35,779 bases of DNA from Candidatus Bathyarchaeota archaeon B24 (GCA_001593865.1 LUCB01000015.1:29064-64842); one strand, 5' to 3'. Shown: positions 14,928-24,616, counted from the first letter of the stretch. Notes: generated from the sequence alone by a model not told the origin. A program made the numbers and translations.

Positions 14928-16563
14928 GCGCACTCTTACAAACCCTATTTATGGCTAATAGGACGTTCGGCGGTGTGACCAGTGTGAAGACTCTGAGGTA
15001 TTTTGGCTCCGCAACCCGTCTAACCGTTTCAGGATCCCCTACTTCTAGATAGCCCTCTAGAATAGACAACGCAAATTCTTCAGCCTTATCATGGCTTATA
15101 GTCATGTGTCCCGTGAAATATAGTAGCTCAGCTAGGTCCCAAGACCTATCCCCACCCATGGACGACTGCTCTAGATCTAGGAAATAAATAGTCCCGTCTG
15201 AAACTCTGATGTTATTCGGGTTAGGGTCTCCTAGAGTCATCCCCCGGTTATGGATCTCCGCCATGGTTCTTCCGACGAGTCTGCAGGATTCGAGAGGCTT
15301 CTCCGGCTCAAGTCCTGAGAAAAACCTCTTCAAGACATCGCTGAAGCTCCGCCCCTCGATGTATTCTGTGAACAGGAGTTTATCGGCTAAGTCTACGTGA
15401 AGAACCTTGGGGCTAGGCAGACCCCACCTAGAGAGCCTCATGAACGCGGAGTACTCCCTGAGCATCCTAGTCTTACCCTTAAGAGCGAACTTCTGGACGC
15501 CTACGGTCCATATCGATAGGGGGAACCACTTAAACCCATACCAGTCTTTAAACCTCTTGACGACTATCCTACGGGTTTCACCGTTTCTCCTTAGGGTTAG
15601 AAGGTCGACGAAGTTTAAGACCCCGCCGAGCTTCTCGACCGAGACGACCTTAAACCCTCTGAAAGGCTCAAGGGTTTCCACGACCTTCTCAGGCGACAGC
15701 CTCTCGAAGAGACTCGAGTAGCCCAGCTCAGACGGCAGATAGATGTAATGCTCTGGACGTTCAAGCTCCATGTTCTCCGAAGACCCTGTTTCCCGCAGTA
15801 TTTTAGACGCGAATTCCCAAGCAACCTTCATGGGGCTAACGCTTCTACCGGCATAACCATGGACTATGTAAGCCCTCGTCGCCCTTTCGATGGATTTGAA
15901 GACCGATAGCACCTTGTTAGTCCTCCGACCCAGCCTTTTAACCGGAACCACATACCCATCCTCGAACCTTACCACTCCCTCTTCTTCAAGCTGCTTTAAG
16001 GCCTCCATGAACCCCTCCATCATGAGGGGTAGGTTCCTATCTCTAAGCCCCTCAGAAAGCATCCTCGTATAGCTATACTTCACCGGGGGATACATCCTAG
16101 CCCTCCGCCAAAGCTTCTCCAGAAGGAAGTATTCCGGCTTGATCCTGAACTCCGTGTAAACCTCCGGGTATTCCGATTCGAGGTTTAAGAGAGCCTCGAG
16201 CACGACCTTCTTCTTGAACCTGACCGAGCAGCCTCTTAGGTAGTCTCCACCCACTATGGGTATAAACGGTGTCAGAAGCCTCCCAGCCACAAACTCTCCC
16301 AACGCGCTCTTCTCCAGGTCGTACTCGAAAAGCCTCCTATCGACCGTTAAAACCGAGAAAGGTAAGCCCCCGAACTCCTCATAGACATAGAGTATACCCT
16401 TTGGGTGCTTCTCGAAAATCAGTAACACATCTACGTCGCTCGACGGCTTAGCGTACCCGGCGACCCTAGAGCCATACAGCGCAGCCGCCGCTATCCGGCA
16501 GCCGTATCTAGAAGCCAGCTCCTCCGAAAATATCCTAGCTTTCTCCAGCATCTCGTCGACCAT
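14908..16563 (-). CDS. Nucleotidyltransferase-kinase fusion protein
   Basis: An unusual 551-residue architecture. Residues 1-110 are a Pol-beta-type nucleotidyltransferase: [21 protein letters not shown] with G31-S32 and D43/D45. Residues about 110-290 are mostly helical and unassigned. Residues about 300-510 look like a RIO/Bud32- or aminoglycoside-phosphotransferase-like kinase: K336 in IVVKRF, E370 in REYSAF, the LLFTEYIEG hinge, the catalytic loop TLGDPNPNN (D446, N451) and the metal-binding FLDLEQ (D463), then WDLAELL. All expected catalytic residues are present in both domains. The substrate is unknown: an RNA, a protein or a small molecule are all possible. It lies 52 bases after the Lhr stop, with a palindrome at its start codon, and its 3' end overlaps TBP. 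Confidence 0.8.
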   Translation of the reverse strand: MVDEMLEKARIFSEELASRYGCRIAAAALYGSRVAGYAKPSSDVDVLLIFEKHPKGILYVYEEFGGLPFSVLTVDRRLFEYDLEKSALGEFVAGRLLTPFIPIVGGDYLRGCSVRFKKKVVLEALLNLESEYPEVYTEFRIKPEYFLLEKLWRRARMYPPVKYSYTRMLSEGLRDRNLPLMMEGFMEALKQLEEEGVVRFEDGYVVPVKRLGRRTNKVLSVFKSIERATRAYIVHGYAGRSVSPMKVAWEFASKILRETGSSENMELERPEHYIYLPSELGYSSLFERLSPEKVVETLEPFRGFKVVSVEKLGGVLNFVDLLTLRRNGETRRIVVKRFKDWYGFKWFPLSIWTVGVQKFALKGKTRMLREYSAFMRLSRWGLPSPKVLHVDLADKLLFTEYIEGRSFSDVLKRFFSGLEPEKPLESCRLVGRTMAEIHNRGMTLGDPNPNNIRVSDGTIYFLDLEQSSMGGDRSWDLAELLYFTGHMTISHDKAEEFALSILEGYLEVGDPETVRRVAEPKYLRVFTLVTPPNVLLAINRVCKSAPTPRKL

Positions 16564-16580
16564 GATCGTTAATCGATCAT
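16562..16580. repeat. Palindrome at the NTase-kinase start codon
   Basis: ATGATCGTTAATCGATCAT consists of 7-base arms around TTAAT. It overlaps the ATG (16561-16563, minus strand) and would cover the transcription start or the ribosome site. It is a candidate operator or mRNA hairpin. Confidence 0.6.
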
Positions 16581-16615
16581 AATCCCGTAGAAAGAGATAA
16601 GAGTTTACCCTTAGG

Positions 16616-19483
16616 CTACCAGAACCTTCTCATCAACGCCCTCTTCTCGGCGTTCATGATCAGCTCTATAAGCCTATCCGAGGGCTTAGACTCTTCAGAT
16701 AGTATCTCTAACACGTCTTTAACGTTCAGTCTTCTACCCGCCAACGCCAGCAAGCCCGCGAAGCCGTACCGCTCGATCACCTTGGAAGACTCCTTTATAC
16801 CCTCGAGGATCCGAGCCTCCCGTTTGGTCAACCGTTTACCCGACTTCTCGATGAAAATCCTTTTCACGACCTCGGGGTCTTGGTTTGTCACACCGACCCT
16901 CGTAGAGCCGCATATAGGGCATCTGACGCCGTTGACCATGTCTCCCACCCTAACCGGGCCGATGAAGTCGACGTTTTCGAGGCATACGAGTGTTTTAACC
17001 TCGTTCATCAGACGCGCCCTCGTAGACTCTATCAGAAGCCTATGCATCTTCTCAGGAGGTATTATATCGGTTTTACGTCCTATACGCTCCATACCCATCC
17101 TAGATATAGGCGTAAGCTCTCCCAGGCCCTCTAGAACCACGACCTTCAGCCTCCCCCGCGCTATAGCCCTTAAAACCCTACGAGCCCCCTCGACATCCAT
17201 ATCCTTCTCCATCGTCTCCTTCAAAGCCTCCTGATAGACGACCGTGCCTTGAAAGCTCTCCACTATGCTCCTTAGGCTCACAGACGTCAAGTCCGCCCGC
17301 TTCTCAAGAGCCCCGAACCTCTTAGCCACGTGTATGAGCCTTCTTTTAAACAGACCCGTCCTCTCAGCCGCCTTGACGGCCAGGTCTCCTATGTCCATCC
17401 CAGCCAGCTCCATGAGGGTCTGGTAAACCGTCTTAGCCGAGAACTCTCCCCCGGTATCGAGTATTATCCTGTAGGGGTCATGCTGGACACCTATCGTCGT
17501 CCCATACTTCTCAGAGAGCAACAGCCCCAAAAGCCTAGCTATAGCCCTATTCACCAACGTCCCGAAGCAACAGTTTATGACTATGAAGTCCTCCCAACTC
17601 TCTATGGTCACGACCCTATCGCTCGGTATGGGAACCCCCATCTTATACTGTTCATAAGCCTCTTGAAGGGCTCTGACGAGCGTCTCGACACCGGCAGGGT
17701 AGGTCCTCGAAAGCCTCTCGGCCACCTCCCTTAGGCTTAACCCCTTCTTCAACAGCTCTTCGCATCTCCTCCTTATCTTACCTACCTCCATGGCGACCTC
17801 GAAGGGTACGGGTATCTCCTCTCCTACCCAGCTCGGTATAGCCCCCGTGGGGGAGTCTATCGGCTTTACGTATATCCTGTCTCCCATCAACCCTATGATC
17901 TTCCAAGGACTTCCCCTGCATATGAACTTCGTACCAGGCTCCCCGTATTCGGCTACGAACGCCTCGTCGAGTATCCCGACCGCCGTGTTCGAGACCTCGT
18001 CTATAACCAGGTACTGCCTCTCATCCGGTATCATGGATAGCCGCTCGAAGTAGTACTCGTACATCTTCCTCACCCTAGCAGGCTTCAAAACGACCTCGTC
18101 CTCGAAAGAAACCCATGCAAGCCTAGGATACCTGTTATGCATATATTCGAGAACCCTGACCAGCTCCTCCTTAGTGAGGTCTCTATACGGATAGCTCTGC
18201 CTGACGAGCTCGAGGATCTCCTCGACCTCCCACCTACGTTTATGGATGAGAAGCCCGACTATCTGATGCGTCAACACGTCTAGGGGCTTCTCAGGGATCT
18301 TAACAGGCTCAAGCTCCTCCCGGGTGGCTTTCCGGGCTATCACGGCCGCCTCTAGGGTGTCGTCGGAGTCCATGGTTATCACCACGCCCTTGGCGACCCT
18401 ACCGATCCTATGACCGCTTCTACCGACCCGCTGGACAAGCCTCGTAACCTGTCTGGGAGACATGTACTGGATGACCAGGTCTATATGCCCGACGTCTATC
18501 CCGAGCTCTAGGCTCGACGTGCAGACAAGCCCCTTAAGCTCCCCCCTCTTCAAACCGGTCTCTGCGGCTACCCTAGCGGGCTTAGCGAGCGAGCCGTGGT
18601 GTATGCTAACCGGGAAGTCCACATCCCAGACCTTAAACCTACTCGCTAAAACCTCGGCTATGGGCCTTGTATTCGTGAAAAGCAAGACCGAACGGTGCTT
18701 CTCTATCAGGCTCCTCATAAACCGAAGCCTTGCCGCGACCTCAGGATGCGTATAAAGCCTCGTAGCAAGCTCGTAGTCCTCAGGCTCAGGAGCAGGGTAG
18801 ACGATCTCGAACTTCATAGTCCTAGCTACGGACACCTGAACGACCTCGACCGGCCTATTAGCACCGACCAGAAATTTAGCGACCTCCTCGGGGCTACCTA
18901 TCGTAGCCGACAATCCGACGACCTGGAAGTCTCCCATCTTGAGCCACCTAAGCCTCTCCAAAGCCAAAGCAAGCTGGCTCCCCCTCTTATCCTCAGCCAG
19001 CTCGTGAACCTCGTCTACGACGACCCATCTCACAGCCCTCAGATGCCTCTTCAGGATCCTACCCGTGAGGACCGCCTGAAGGGTCTCAGGCGTCGTTATG
19101 AGTATGTCAGGAGGCTCCTTAGCCTGTAACGCCCTCTCCCTGGGGCCTGTATCCCCGTGTCTAACCGCCACCTTCAGGTCGAGCTTACCGCACCACCATA
19201 GAAACCTGTCGAGCATATCCCTGTTCAACGCCCTAAGAGGCGTTATGTAGAGAAGCTTTATACCAGGCTCGCCCCTATGACGTCTAATCAGCATGTCTAG
19301 GATCGGTAGGAGAGCAGCCTCGGTCTTACCCGTCCCAGTCGGAGCTATCAACAAAACGTTCTTACCCTCGAGAACCTTAGGTATCACCTTAACCTGAGGC
19401 TCCGTGGGCTTGTGGAACCCCCTCTCCTCTAACAGCCTTCTGATAGGCTTCGAAAGTAGACGGTAGACGTTTTCCACAGCCAA
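16616..19483 (-). CDS. lhr: Lhr-type superfamily 2 ATP-dependent helicase
   Basis: A 955-residue helicase of the Lhr group. Motif I is APTGTGKTEA (K53), motif II DEVH (157-160), motif III SAT (192-194), and motif VI QRVGRSGHR near residue 360. After the two RecA domains come a winged helix and the large Lhr-specific C-terminal region, with a CPICGS element at about 870. Archaeal Lhr proteins unwind DNA and RNA-DNA hybrids and are linked to replication-coupled repair. Length matches the Lhr core form. It starts with TTG at 19483 after AGGAAGG. The gene lies directly upstream of the NTase-kinase fusion on the same strand. Confidence 0.93.
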   Translation of the reverse strand: MAVENVYRLLSKPIRRLLEERGFHKPTEPQVKVIPKVLEGKNVLLIAPTGTGKTEAALLPILDMLIRRHRGEPGIKLLYITPLRALNRDMLDRFLWWCGKLDLKVAVRHGDTGPRERALQAKEPPDILITTPETLQAVLTGRILKRHLRAVRWVVVDEVHELAEDKRGSQLALALERLRWLKMGDFQVVGLSATIGSPEEVAKFLVGANRPVEVVQVSVARTMKFEIVYPAPEPEDYELATRLYTHPEVAARLRFMRSLIEKHRSVLLFTNTRPIAEVLASRFKVWDVDFPVSIHHGSLAKPARVAAETGLKRGELKGLVCTSSLELGIDVGHIDLVIQYMSPRQVTRLVQRVGRSGHRIGRVAKGVVITMDSDDTLEAAVIARKATREELEPVKIPEKPLDVLTHQIVGLLIHKRRWEVEEILELVRQSYPYRDLTKEELVRVLEYMHNRYPRLAWVSFEDEVVLKPARVRKMYEYYFERLSMIPDERQYLVIDEVSNTAVGILDEAFVAEYGEPGTKFICRGSPWKIIGLMGDRIYVKPIDSPTGAIPSWVGEEIPVPFEVAMEVGKIRRRCEELLKKGLSLREVAERLSRTYPAGVETLVRALQEAYEQYKMGVPIPSDRVVTIESWEDFIVINCCFGTLVNRAIARLLGLLLSEKYGTTIGVQHDPYRIILDTGGEFSAKTVYQTLMELAGMDIGDLAVKAAERTGLFKRRLIHVAKRFGALEKRADLTSVSLRSIVESFQGTVVYQEALKETMEKDMDVEGARRVLRAIARGRLKVVVLEGLGELTPISRMGMERIGRKTDIIPPEKMHRLLIESTRARLMNEVKTLVCLENVDFIGPVRVGDMVNGVRCPICGSTRVGVTNQDPEVVKRIFIEKSGKRLTKREARILEGIKESSKVIERYGFAGLLALAGRRLNVKDVLEILSEESKPSDRLIELIMNAEKRALMRRFW

Positions 19484-19634
19484 CCTTCCTCACTATCATG
19501 CCCAAGGTATAAGATAAAAACGTTAAACCCAGACGTGGTTAAAAACGCTTAAAACGGTTTAAAAAGGTTAAGCTGTTAAACGTATAACCCTTCCGAAATG
19601 CTTTAAACAGTTGACGCATCTTCTAACCTCTTGG
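19484..19634. promoter_or_regulatory. Divergent Lhr/UbiA promoter with phased TTAAA repeats
   Basis: Within about 60 bases the run TTAAA recurs at 19523, 19539, 19549, 19559, 19568 and 19576, mostly 8-10 bases apart. A further GCTTTAAAC box (19600-19608) sits about 30 bases before the UbiA ATG and is its likely TATA box. The spacing is close to one helical turn, so the DNA may be curved or bind a repeated regulator. Confidence 0.5.
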
Positions 19635-20477
19635 ATGCGGGTAGGACCCTACGTGAGGCTTCTGAGACCCGTGAACTCGGTCATGGTCGGCCTAGCCGTC
19701 CTAGTCGGAGCCTACCTAGCGGAGCCTAACCCAAGTCTATGGGATATCTGGGGGACGGCTTTAGGGTTCGTAACCGGTTTCACGTTGACAGGGTTCTCGA
19801 TGGTCCTGAACGACTACTTCGACAGAGACATAGACGCGGTTAACGAGCCAGGTAGACCCATCCCAAGTGGCGCGGTCAAGCCGTCGGGGGCGCTGGTCTA
19901 CGCGGCTCTCCTATCCGCCGTGGGGTTGACGACATCCACGTTGACAGGCATGGGATGCTTCATGTTGGCGGCTCTTTCCACCGTCCTCTCCATAGGGTAT
20001 ACCTCCTACGGTAAGAGGCTCGGGCTGATAGGTAACATGATGGTTAGCGGCTGTATAGCTATACCTTTCCTCTACGGGGGATTGCTCGTCGGAAACCCCC
20101 GGCTCTCGAACCTCCTAGCCGCCTCGACCGCCTTCCTATCGAACACGGGTAGGGAGGTCACGAAGGGGATAGTAGACCTCGAAGGCGACCGGAGGTTCGG
20201 GGTCGAAACGGTGGCCGTAAGGTATGGATGCCGTCGAGCAGCATACGTAGCCGCCGCGCTGTACACGTCGGCCGTCCTGTTGACGCCCATACCGTTCTTC
20301 ACGGGAGACGCGACCCTAGGATACCTTATAGCCGTAGCCGTGACGGACCTAGGCTTCCTATACTCCTCCATAAGGCTTCTGAAGGACCCGTCGAGGAGCG
20401 GTGCTAGAAGGGTGAAGAACCAGGTCGTAGCCTGGATGCTTCTGGGGCTTCTGGCGTTCACGCTTCTAGAATTCTAA
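19635..20477 (+). CDS. UbiA prenyltransferase, probable DGGGP synthase
   Basis: From the ATG at 19635 a 280-residue multi-helix membrane enzyme. Aspartate motif 1 is NDYFDRDID (59-67), followed by GRPIPSG; motif 2 is REVTKGIVDLEGD (about 173-185). In archaea the best fitting function is digeranylgeranylglyceryl phosphate synthase, which adds the second geranylgeranyl chain to the lipid precursor; another UbiA substrate cannot be excluded. The proximity of GGPP synthase and mevalonate genes supports a lipid role. A TTG at 19611 would add eight residues, but the TATA box at 19600-19608 makes the ATG more likely. It converges on the GluRS gene with five bases between. Confidence 0.85.
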   Translation: MRVGPYVRLLRPVNSVMVGLAVLVGAYLAEPNPSLWDIWGTALGFVTGFTLTGFSMVLNDYFDRDIDAVNEPGRPIPSGAVKPSGALVYAALLSAVGLTTSTLTGMGCFMLAALSTVLSIGYTSYGKRLGLIGNMMVSGCIAIPFLYGGLLVGNPRLSNLLAASTAFLSNTGREVTKGIVDLEGDRRFGVETVAVRYGCRRAAYVAAALYTSAVLLTPIPFFTGDATLGYLIAVAVTDLGFLYSSIRLLKDPSRSGARRVKNQVVAWMLLGLLAFTLLEF

Positions 20478-20482
20478 AAGAC

Positions 20483-22225
20483 CTACTTATGCGCATAGTA
20501 GAATACGTATTCGTCGTCTACAGAGTCGAGCCTCACGAACCCAAACCTCTCGAACTGGATGACCTCACCGACCTCGACCTGGGCGACGTTATCCTCTACA
20601 AACCCCTCGACCTCAGAGGCGTCGGGCATGACGACCCTAGCCTTGAGACACCGGTCTTCCGGAAGCCAGTGGATCAACGGAAGCCGAAGCCTCCTAGCCT
20701 CCCCGTAGCCCTCGCTTAGAAACTCCACCTCCACCAGATCCTCGGAGACCTTCAGAAGCCTCACGTTGAACAGCTCCATAAGTCTCACCATCCCCCTACT
20801 CTCCAGGAGCTTAACGTCGTCCTTACATATCAACAGCCTCGATAAGCCATCCTCGGCCTTCACATGAATCGTACGGTACCCCATATCGGGTCTAGAGGGG
20901 TGGAACCTAACCTTAGCCTCGTAGGATTTAGGGGTCTTATGGACGAGAAGCTTGACGGGGTCGTGTACGAAGAAAAGCCTCCTAGCCCTAGGCTCGACGA
21001 CCTGTCTGTTATAAGCGTATAGGTTCTCCCAGCTCAGGGAGACTTCGGCCTGTTTAACGCCGACGTCTATGATCATCCTATGTATCGCCTCGGGCTGGAT
21101 CCCTCTACGTCTCAAAGCCGCTAGGGTGGGTAGCCTAGGGTCGTCGACGCCTTTAAACAACCCCGCCTTTATGGCCTTGAGTATCTTGGACTTAGACATG
21201 GTTCCGCCCTTGGGGAGCATCCACCTGCCGTAGTGGATGGCCTCAGGGTATCTCCAGCCGAAGTGCTTATACAGATACAGGTGCCGGTCTAGCGCTGAGA
21301 GAAACTCCTTACCCCTGATTATATGGGTTATGCCCATCAAGTGGTCGTCCAGACCGTTCGCGAAGTGGTAGGTAGGCCAAACCGTATACTTATCCCCCAC
21401 CAGGGGATGCGGGTTCCTAGACGTATCTATCACACGGAAGGCCACCCACTCCCTGACCGAGGGGTTTGGATGGTTTAAATCGGTCTTCACCCGTAAAACA
21501 GCTTCGCCTTCACCGTACAGGCCTTCGAGCATCCTATCCCATCTCTCAAGGTTCTCCTCGACCGTCAAACCCCTGCACGGGCAAGGCTCACCTTTCAGGA
21601 CCAGTTGTTTGAACGTCTTAGCCTCGCACGTACACACATACCCAGCCCCCAGCTCTATGAGCTTCCTAGCATACTCATAGTAGATAGGCATACGTAAGCT
21701 CTGAATATGCTCCTCATCCCACCTACAGCCCAGCCACCTGATGTCTTCCCTTATGGCGTCATAGTACTCGAGGACGGGCTTCTTATTCTTTGGGTCTGTG
21801 TCCTCGAACCTGAGGATGAACCGCCCCTTATACATCCTAGCGTAGTCGTGGCTGAGGTATATCGCCCTAGCTTGGCCGAAGTGGAGGACGAAATCGGGGT
21901 TTGGAGCGTACCTCGTTACGACTGTCTTATACTTATCCACGTTCGGAAGAGGCGGCAACGTCTTGGCCTCAGCCTCCCGCTCCCTTCTCGCAAGCAACTC
22001 TGGAAACCTCTCCTCGATGATCCTCCTCTGCTCCTCGACCGTTAGCCTGTTGACCTCTTCGACAACCCTTTCGACGAGCTTCAAGACGTCTTTAACGCGT
22101 TTTTTGAGTTCAGGTCTCTCGGCTAACACCTTACCCAGCACAGGCCCAGGCTTGGCTTTCCCACCATGCCTATACGCGTTCAACAAGGCATACTTCCACG
22201 CGATCGGCTTGACCGAATCCTCCAT
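20483..22225 (-). CDS. gltX: Glutamyl-tRNA synthetase (archaeal type)
   Basis: A 580-residue class I synthetase. An N-terminal helical region precedes the HIGH-equivalent HFGQ (115-118), then RFEDTDP and the KMSKS-equivalent TMSKS (342-346). The C-terminal half is the beta-barrel anticodon-binding type of archaeal/eukaryotic GluRS/GlnRS, not the bacterial alpha-helical cage. A Cys cluster (C198, C200, C215, C217) may bind zinc. Archaeal enzymes usually charge both tRNA-Glu and tRNA-Gln, the latter corrected by GatDE. It is on the same strand as the isoprenoid cluster but separated from it by the plus-strand ABC genes. Confidence 0.95.
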   Translation of the reverse strand: MEDSVKPIAWKYALLNAYRHGGKAKPGPVLGKVLAERPELKKRVKDVLKLVERVVEEVNRLTVEEQRRIIEERFPELLARREREAEAKTLPPLPNVDKYKTVVTRYAPNPDFVLHFGQARAIYLSHDYARMYKGRFILRFEDTDPKNKKPVLEYYDAIREDIRWLGCRWDEEHIQSLRMPIYYEYARKLIELGAGYVCTCEAKTFKQLVLKGEPCPCRGLTVEENLERWDRMLEGLYGEGEAVLRVKTDLNHPNPSVREWVAFRVIDTSRNPHPLVGDKYTVWPTYHFANGLDDHLMGITHIIRGKEFLSALDRHLYLYKHFGWRYPEAIHYGRWMLPKGGTMSKSKILKAIKAGLFKGVDDPRLPTLAALRRRGIQPEAIHRMIIDVGVKQAEVSLSWENLYAYNRQVVEPRARRLFFVHDPVKLLVHKTPKSYEAKVRFHPSRPDMGYRTIHVKAEDGLSRLLICKDDVKLLESRGMVRLMELFNVRLLKVSEDLVEVEFLSEGYGEARRLRLPLIHWLPEDRCLKARVVMPDASEVEGFVEDNVAQVEVGEVIQFERFGFVRLDSVDDEYVFYYAHK

Positions 22226-22312
22226 AGCCGGTAGAATCCTCCCCAGACTAGAGAAACCATGTCAGGGTAAAAACTTTACTAAACCCCACGGCTAGTTATT
22301 ATAGAGTTTCTC

Positions 22313-23065
22313 ATGGGAAGCATCGTGTGCATGAACCTCGTGAAAAGATACGGTGACGTTACGGCGTTAGACGGCGTATCCTTTAAGGTCGACGCCGGCG
22401 AGGTCGTGGGTCTCCTAGGGCCTAACGGAAGCGGTAAGTCGACAACCATGAAGATCCTTCTAGGCTTCGTCAGACCCGACGGCGGATACGCCCTCGTAGA
22501 CGGGGTGAACCCGGTCGAAGACCCTGTCGAGGTCCGAAGGAGAGTCGGATACGTCCCGGAGAACATAGTCCTCTACGAGTCTCTAACTCCTAAGGAGTAC
22601 TTCGAGTTCGTGGCGAGGGTCAGGGGTTTAACCAGAGAAGAGTACGAGGATAGGGTGGTTAAGTTCGTCAAAGCCTTCGAGATAGAGGAGTACATGGATG
22701 TTCTGATAACGGCTTTGAGCAAGGGTAGTAAGCAGAAGGTAGCCCTCATATCGGCTCTGCTTCACGAGCCTGACGTCCTCATACTCGACGAACCCCTGAT
22801 GGGTCTGGACGCCACGTCGGCTAGGATATTCAAAGAATACTTGAGGATGAGAGCTCTCCGCGGAGCCGCCGTACTGTTATCCACCCATATCATGGAGATA
22901 GCCGAGAAGATATGCGACCGAATCGTTCTACTGCATCGGGGTAGGGTGGTTGTCTCAGGCTCTGTGGAGGAGGTTAAATCGGGGCTTGAGTCGCTTGAAG
23001 AAGTCCTCCTCAAGGTTACCGGCATATCGGGTGAGCTACGTGAGGTCGTCGAGGCTCTTAGCTAG
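22313..23065 (+). CDS. ABC transporter ATP-binding protein
   Basis: A 250-residue ABC ATPase with Walker A GPNGSGKS (36-43), a Q-loop region near PENIVLYES, a signature written LSKGSKQK (135-142) in place of the usual LSGGQ, Walker B LILDEP (156-161) and switch H192 in STHIM. The order and C-terminus are of the ABC-2 export family. LSKGS variants occur in this group and do not imply loss of activity. It is translationally linked to the permease gene downstream, which starts inside its 3' end. Substrate unknown. Confidence 0.9.
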   Translation: MGSIVCMNLVKRYGDVTALDGVSFKVDAGEVVGLLGPNGSGKSTTMKILLGFVRPDGGYALVDGVNPVEDPVEVRRRVGYVPENIVLYESLTPKEYFEFVARVRGLTREEYEDRVVKFVKAFEIEEYMDVLITALSKGSKQKVALISALLHEPDVLILDEPLMGLDATSARIFKEYLRMRALRGAAVLLSTHIMEIAEKICDRIVLLHRGRVVVSGSVEEVKSGLESLEEVLLKVTGISGELREVVEALS

Positions 23066-24614
23066 CGTACGTAGGGGCTGGACGATATCCCTCGTCATGG
23101 TTCGAGAAGCCATATTCCGGTCCAGCAGAGAACGTCAGGTTTTCCGGACGGGTAAGCAGCTGGCGCGTGGCGTATTCATGTATAACGGCTTCATGAACGT
23201 CATGGGATTCCTACTCATATCGGCCTTGGCCATGTACCCCTTCTCGATGCCGGTAGCCGATAGAGTATATGGGTTTCAGCTGTCTACGCTCGGAGCGGTG
23301 CTTCTGGTCGTAACCATGAACTTCATGAACACCTTCTACGGCTCCTGGCTACTTCAGAACTTCGGCTACCTAGACGTGTTGAAGCCTCTACCGGTCGAAG
23401 ACGGGGAGCTTCAGGTCGCCCTTATAATAGCCACAAGCCTGACATCCCTATGGATAATTTTCGCAGGTCCGGTCCTAGCCATCGGAGCCTACGCGTCTAT
23501 GAACGACGTGGTCCTATCCGTCTACTCCCTCGTGACGGTGTATGTAGGCGCGCTGATAGGTGCGGCTTTAGGCTACCTCGTAGCTTCGATGGTGGGCGGT
23601 AGACGTTACGTTACCCCCTCCTACAAGACAGCTCTGATGCAGCTTGCTCAAACCCTGCTCGTCCTGTTCACCCTAACCGCGTACTACATCGTCCTATCCA
23701 TCTTCCCCTTGGTGATCCGAACGGTCCGGAAGTTTGCTATAAGCCTTAGAGGAAGCATCCTACACACGCTCCTATACGCGATATATCCCATCAACATCGC
23801 CTTCACAGGAGGGGATACGCTCCTAGAAACCGTACAGCTGGCCGTCCAGCTGCTCTGGCTTATGGGGTCTTGGCTCTTCTACAGATACGGAGCGTTGAGG
23901 TTTTGCAGGTCGGCGCTTAACCCAAAGCATAGGATGATCATGCATCCGGTAAAGCCGTTAACCCGCTCGGTCATATATCGGGTGCCCGCGTCGATGGCCG
24001 TGGCGTTTAAAGACCTGAAAATGGTTTTCAGAGACGCAAGATACTCCTCGACGCTCCTCCTACCCCTAGTCATGCTCATACCGGCTTTCATAAACTGGTA
24101 CGGTAGAGCAAGGGCTCAGCTGATGATATTGGCGAACTACCTAGCCATGGTGGAGGTCTCTACGCTAGCCTTGTCGCTTCAAAGCATGCAGGTGGAGGGG
24201 AGATACGGATGGCTATCGCTCTACCACCTCGGAAGCCGTAGGAAGCTCGCCAAGGGTAAACTGGTCTTATCGACTTTGACGGCTGTAGCCTATATATTGC
24301 CTGTTTCACTCATCCTGATATTTTCCATGGACATAGCGGCGGCTTTGATAAGCGTCTCCTGTATACCGGCATCCATGGGGGCTTCGGCGATCCTGATATC
24401 GACCTTGGTTAAAGGGTTGAAGCCAGACCAACCTATCGCCTACAGAGGAGGCTACATAGCCATGGCAGCCATACCGATGCTGCACTCAAGTCTATCGTTT
24501 GCGATATACTCCTCCGGGCAGGCTCTTCTAGGTATCCTATTAGGCTGGGCGTTAGCCATAGCCCTAGCTATCCTAGGATGGGTATGCATCGATAAGGTTC
24601 CTGAGATACCCTAA
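23040..24614 (+). CDS. ABC-2-type transporter permease
   Basis: A membrane protein of 524 residues from the GTG chosen at 23040, with roughly ten to twelve hydrophobic segments starting near MNVMGFLLISALAMYPF. An N-terminal amphipathic basic stretch (REAIFRSSRERQVFRTGKQ) precedes the first segment. The internal layout, two halves with a charged loop around residues 290-350 (FRDARYSST), fits the large permeases encoded beside ABC-2 ATPases. Start is uncertain: GTG 23031, GTG 23040 and ATG 23097 are all in frame; GGTGA at 23029-23033 favours 23040. It overlaps the ATPase gene by 26 bases and ends two bases from the GGPP synthase stop on the other strand. Confidence 0.8.
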   Translation: MRSSRLLASVRRGWTISLVMVREAIFRSSRERQVFRTGKQLARGVFMYNGFMNVMGFLLISALAMYPFSMPVADRVYGFQLSTLGAVLLVVTMNFMNTFYGSWLLQNFGYLDVLKPLPVEDGELQVALIIATSLTSLWIIFAGPVLAIGAYASMNDVVLSVYSLVTVYVGALIGAALGYLVASMVGGRRYVTPSYKTALMQLAQTLLVLFTLTAYYIVLSIFPLVIRTVRKFAISLRGSILHTLLYAIYPINIAFTGGDTLLETVQLAVQLLWLMGSWLFYRYGALRFCRSALNPKHRMIMHPVKPLTRSVIYRVPASMAVAFKDLKMVFRDARYSSTLLLPLVMLIPAFINWYGRARAQLMILANYLAMVEVSTLALSLQSMQVEGRYGWLSLYHLGSRRKLAKGKLVLSTLTAVAYILPVSLILIFSMDIAAALISVSCIPASMGASAILISTLVKGLKPDQPIAYRGGYIAMAAIPMLHSSLSFAIYSSGQALLGILLGWALAIALAILGWVCIDKVPEIP

Positions 24615-24616
24615 CC

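Noticed and set aside
19523-19608. CRISPR-like repeat array
   Set aside because: Units are only five to eight bases, with no 25-35 base repeats and no spacers or cas genes.
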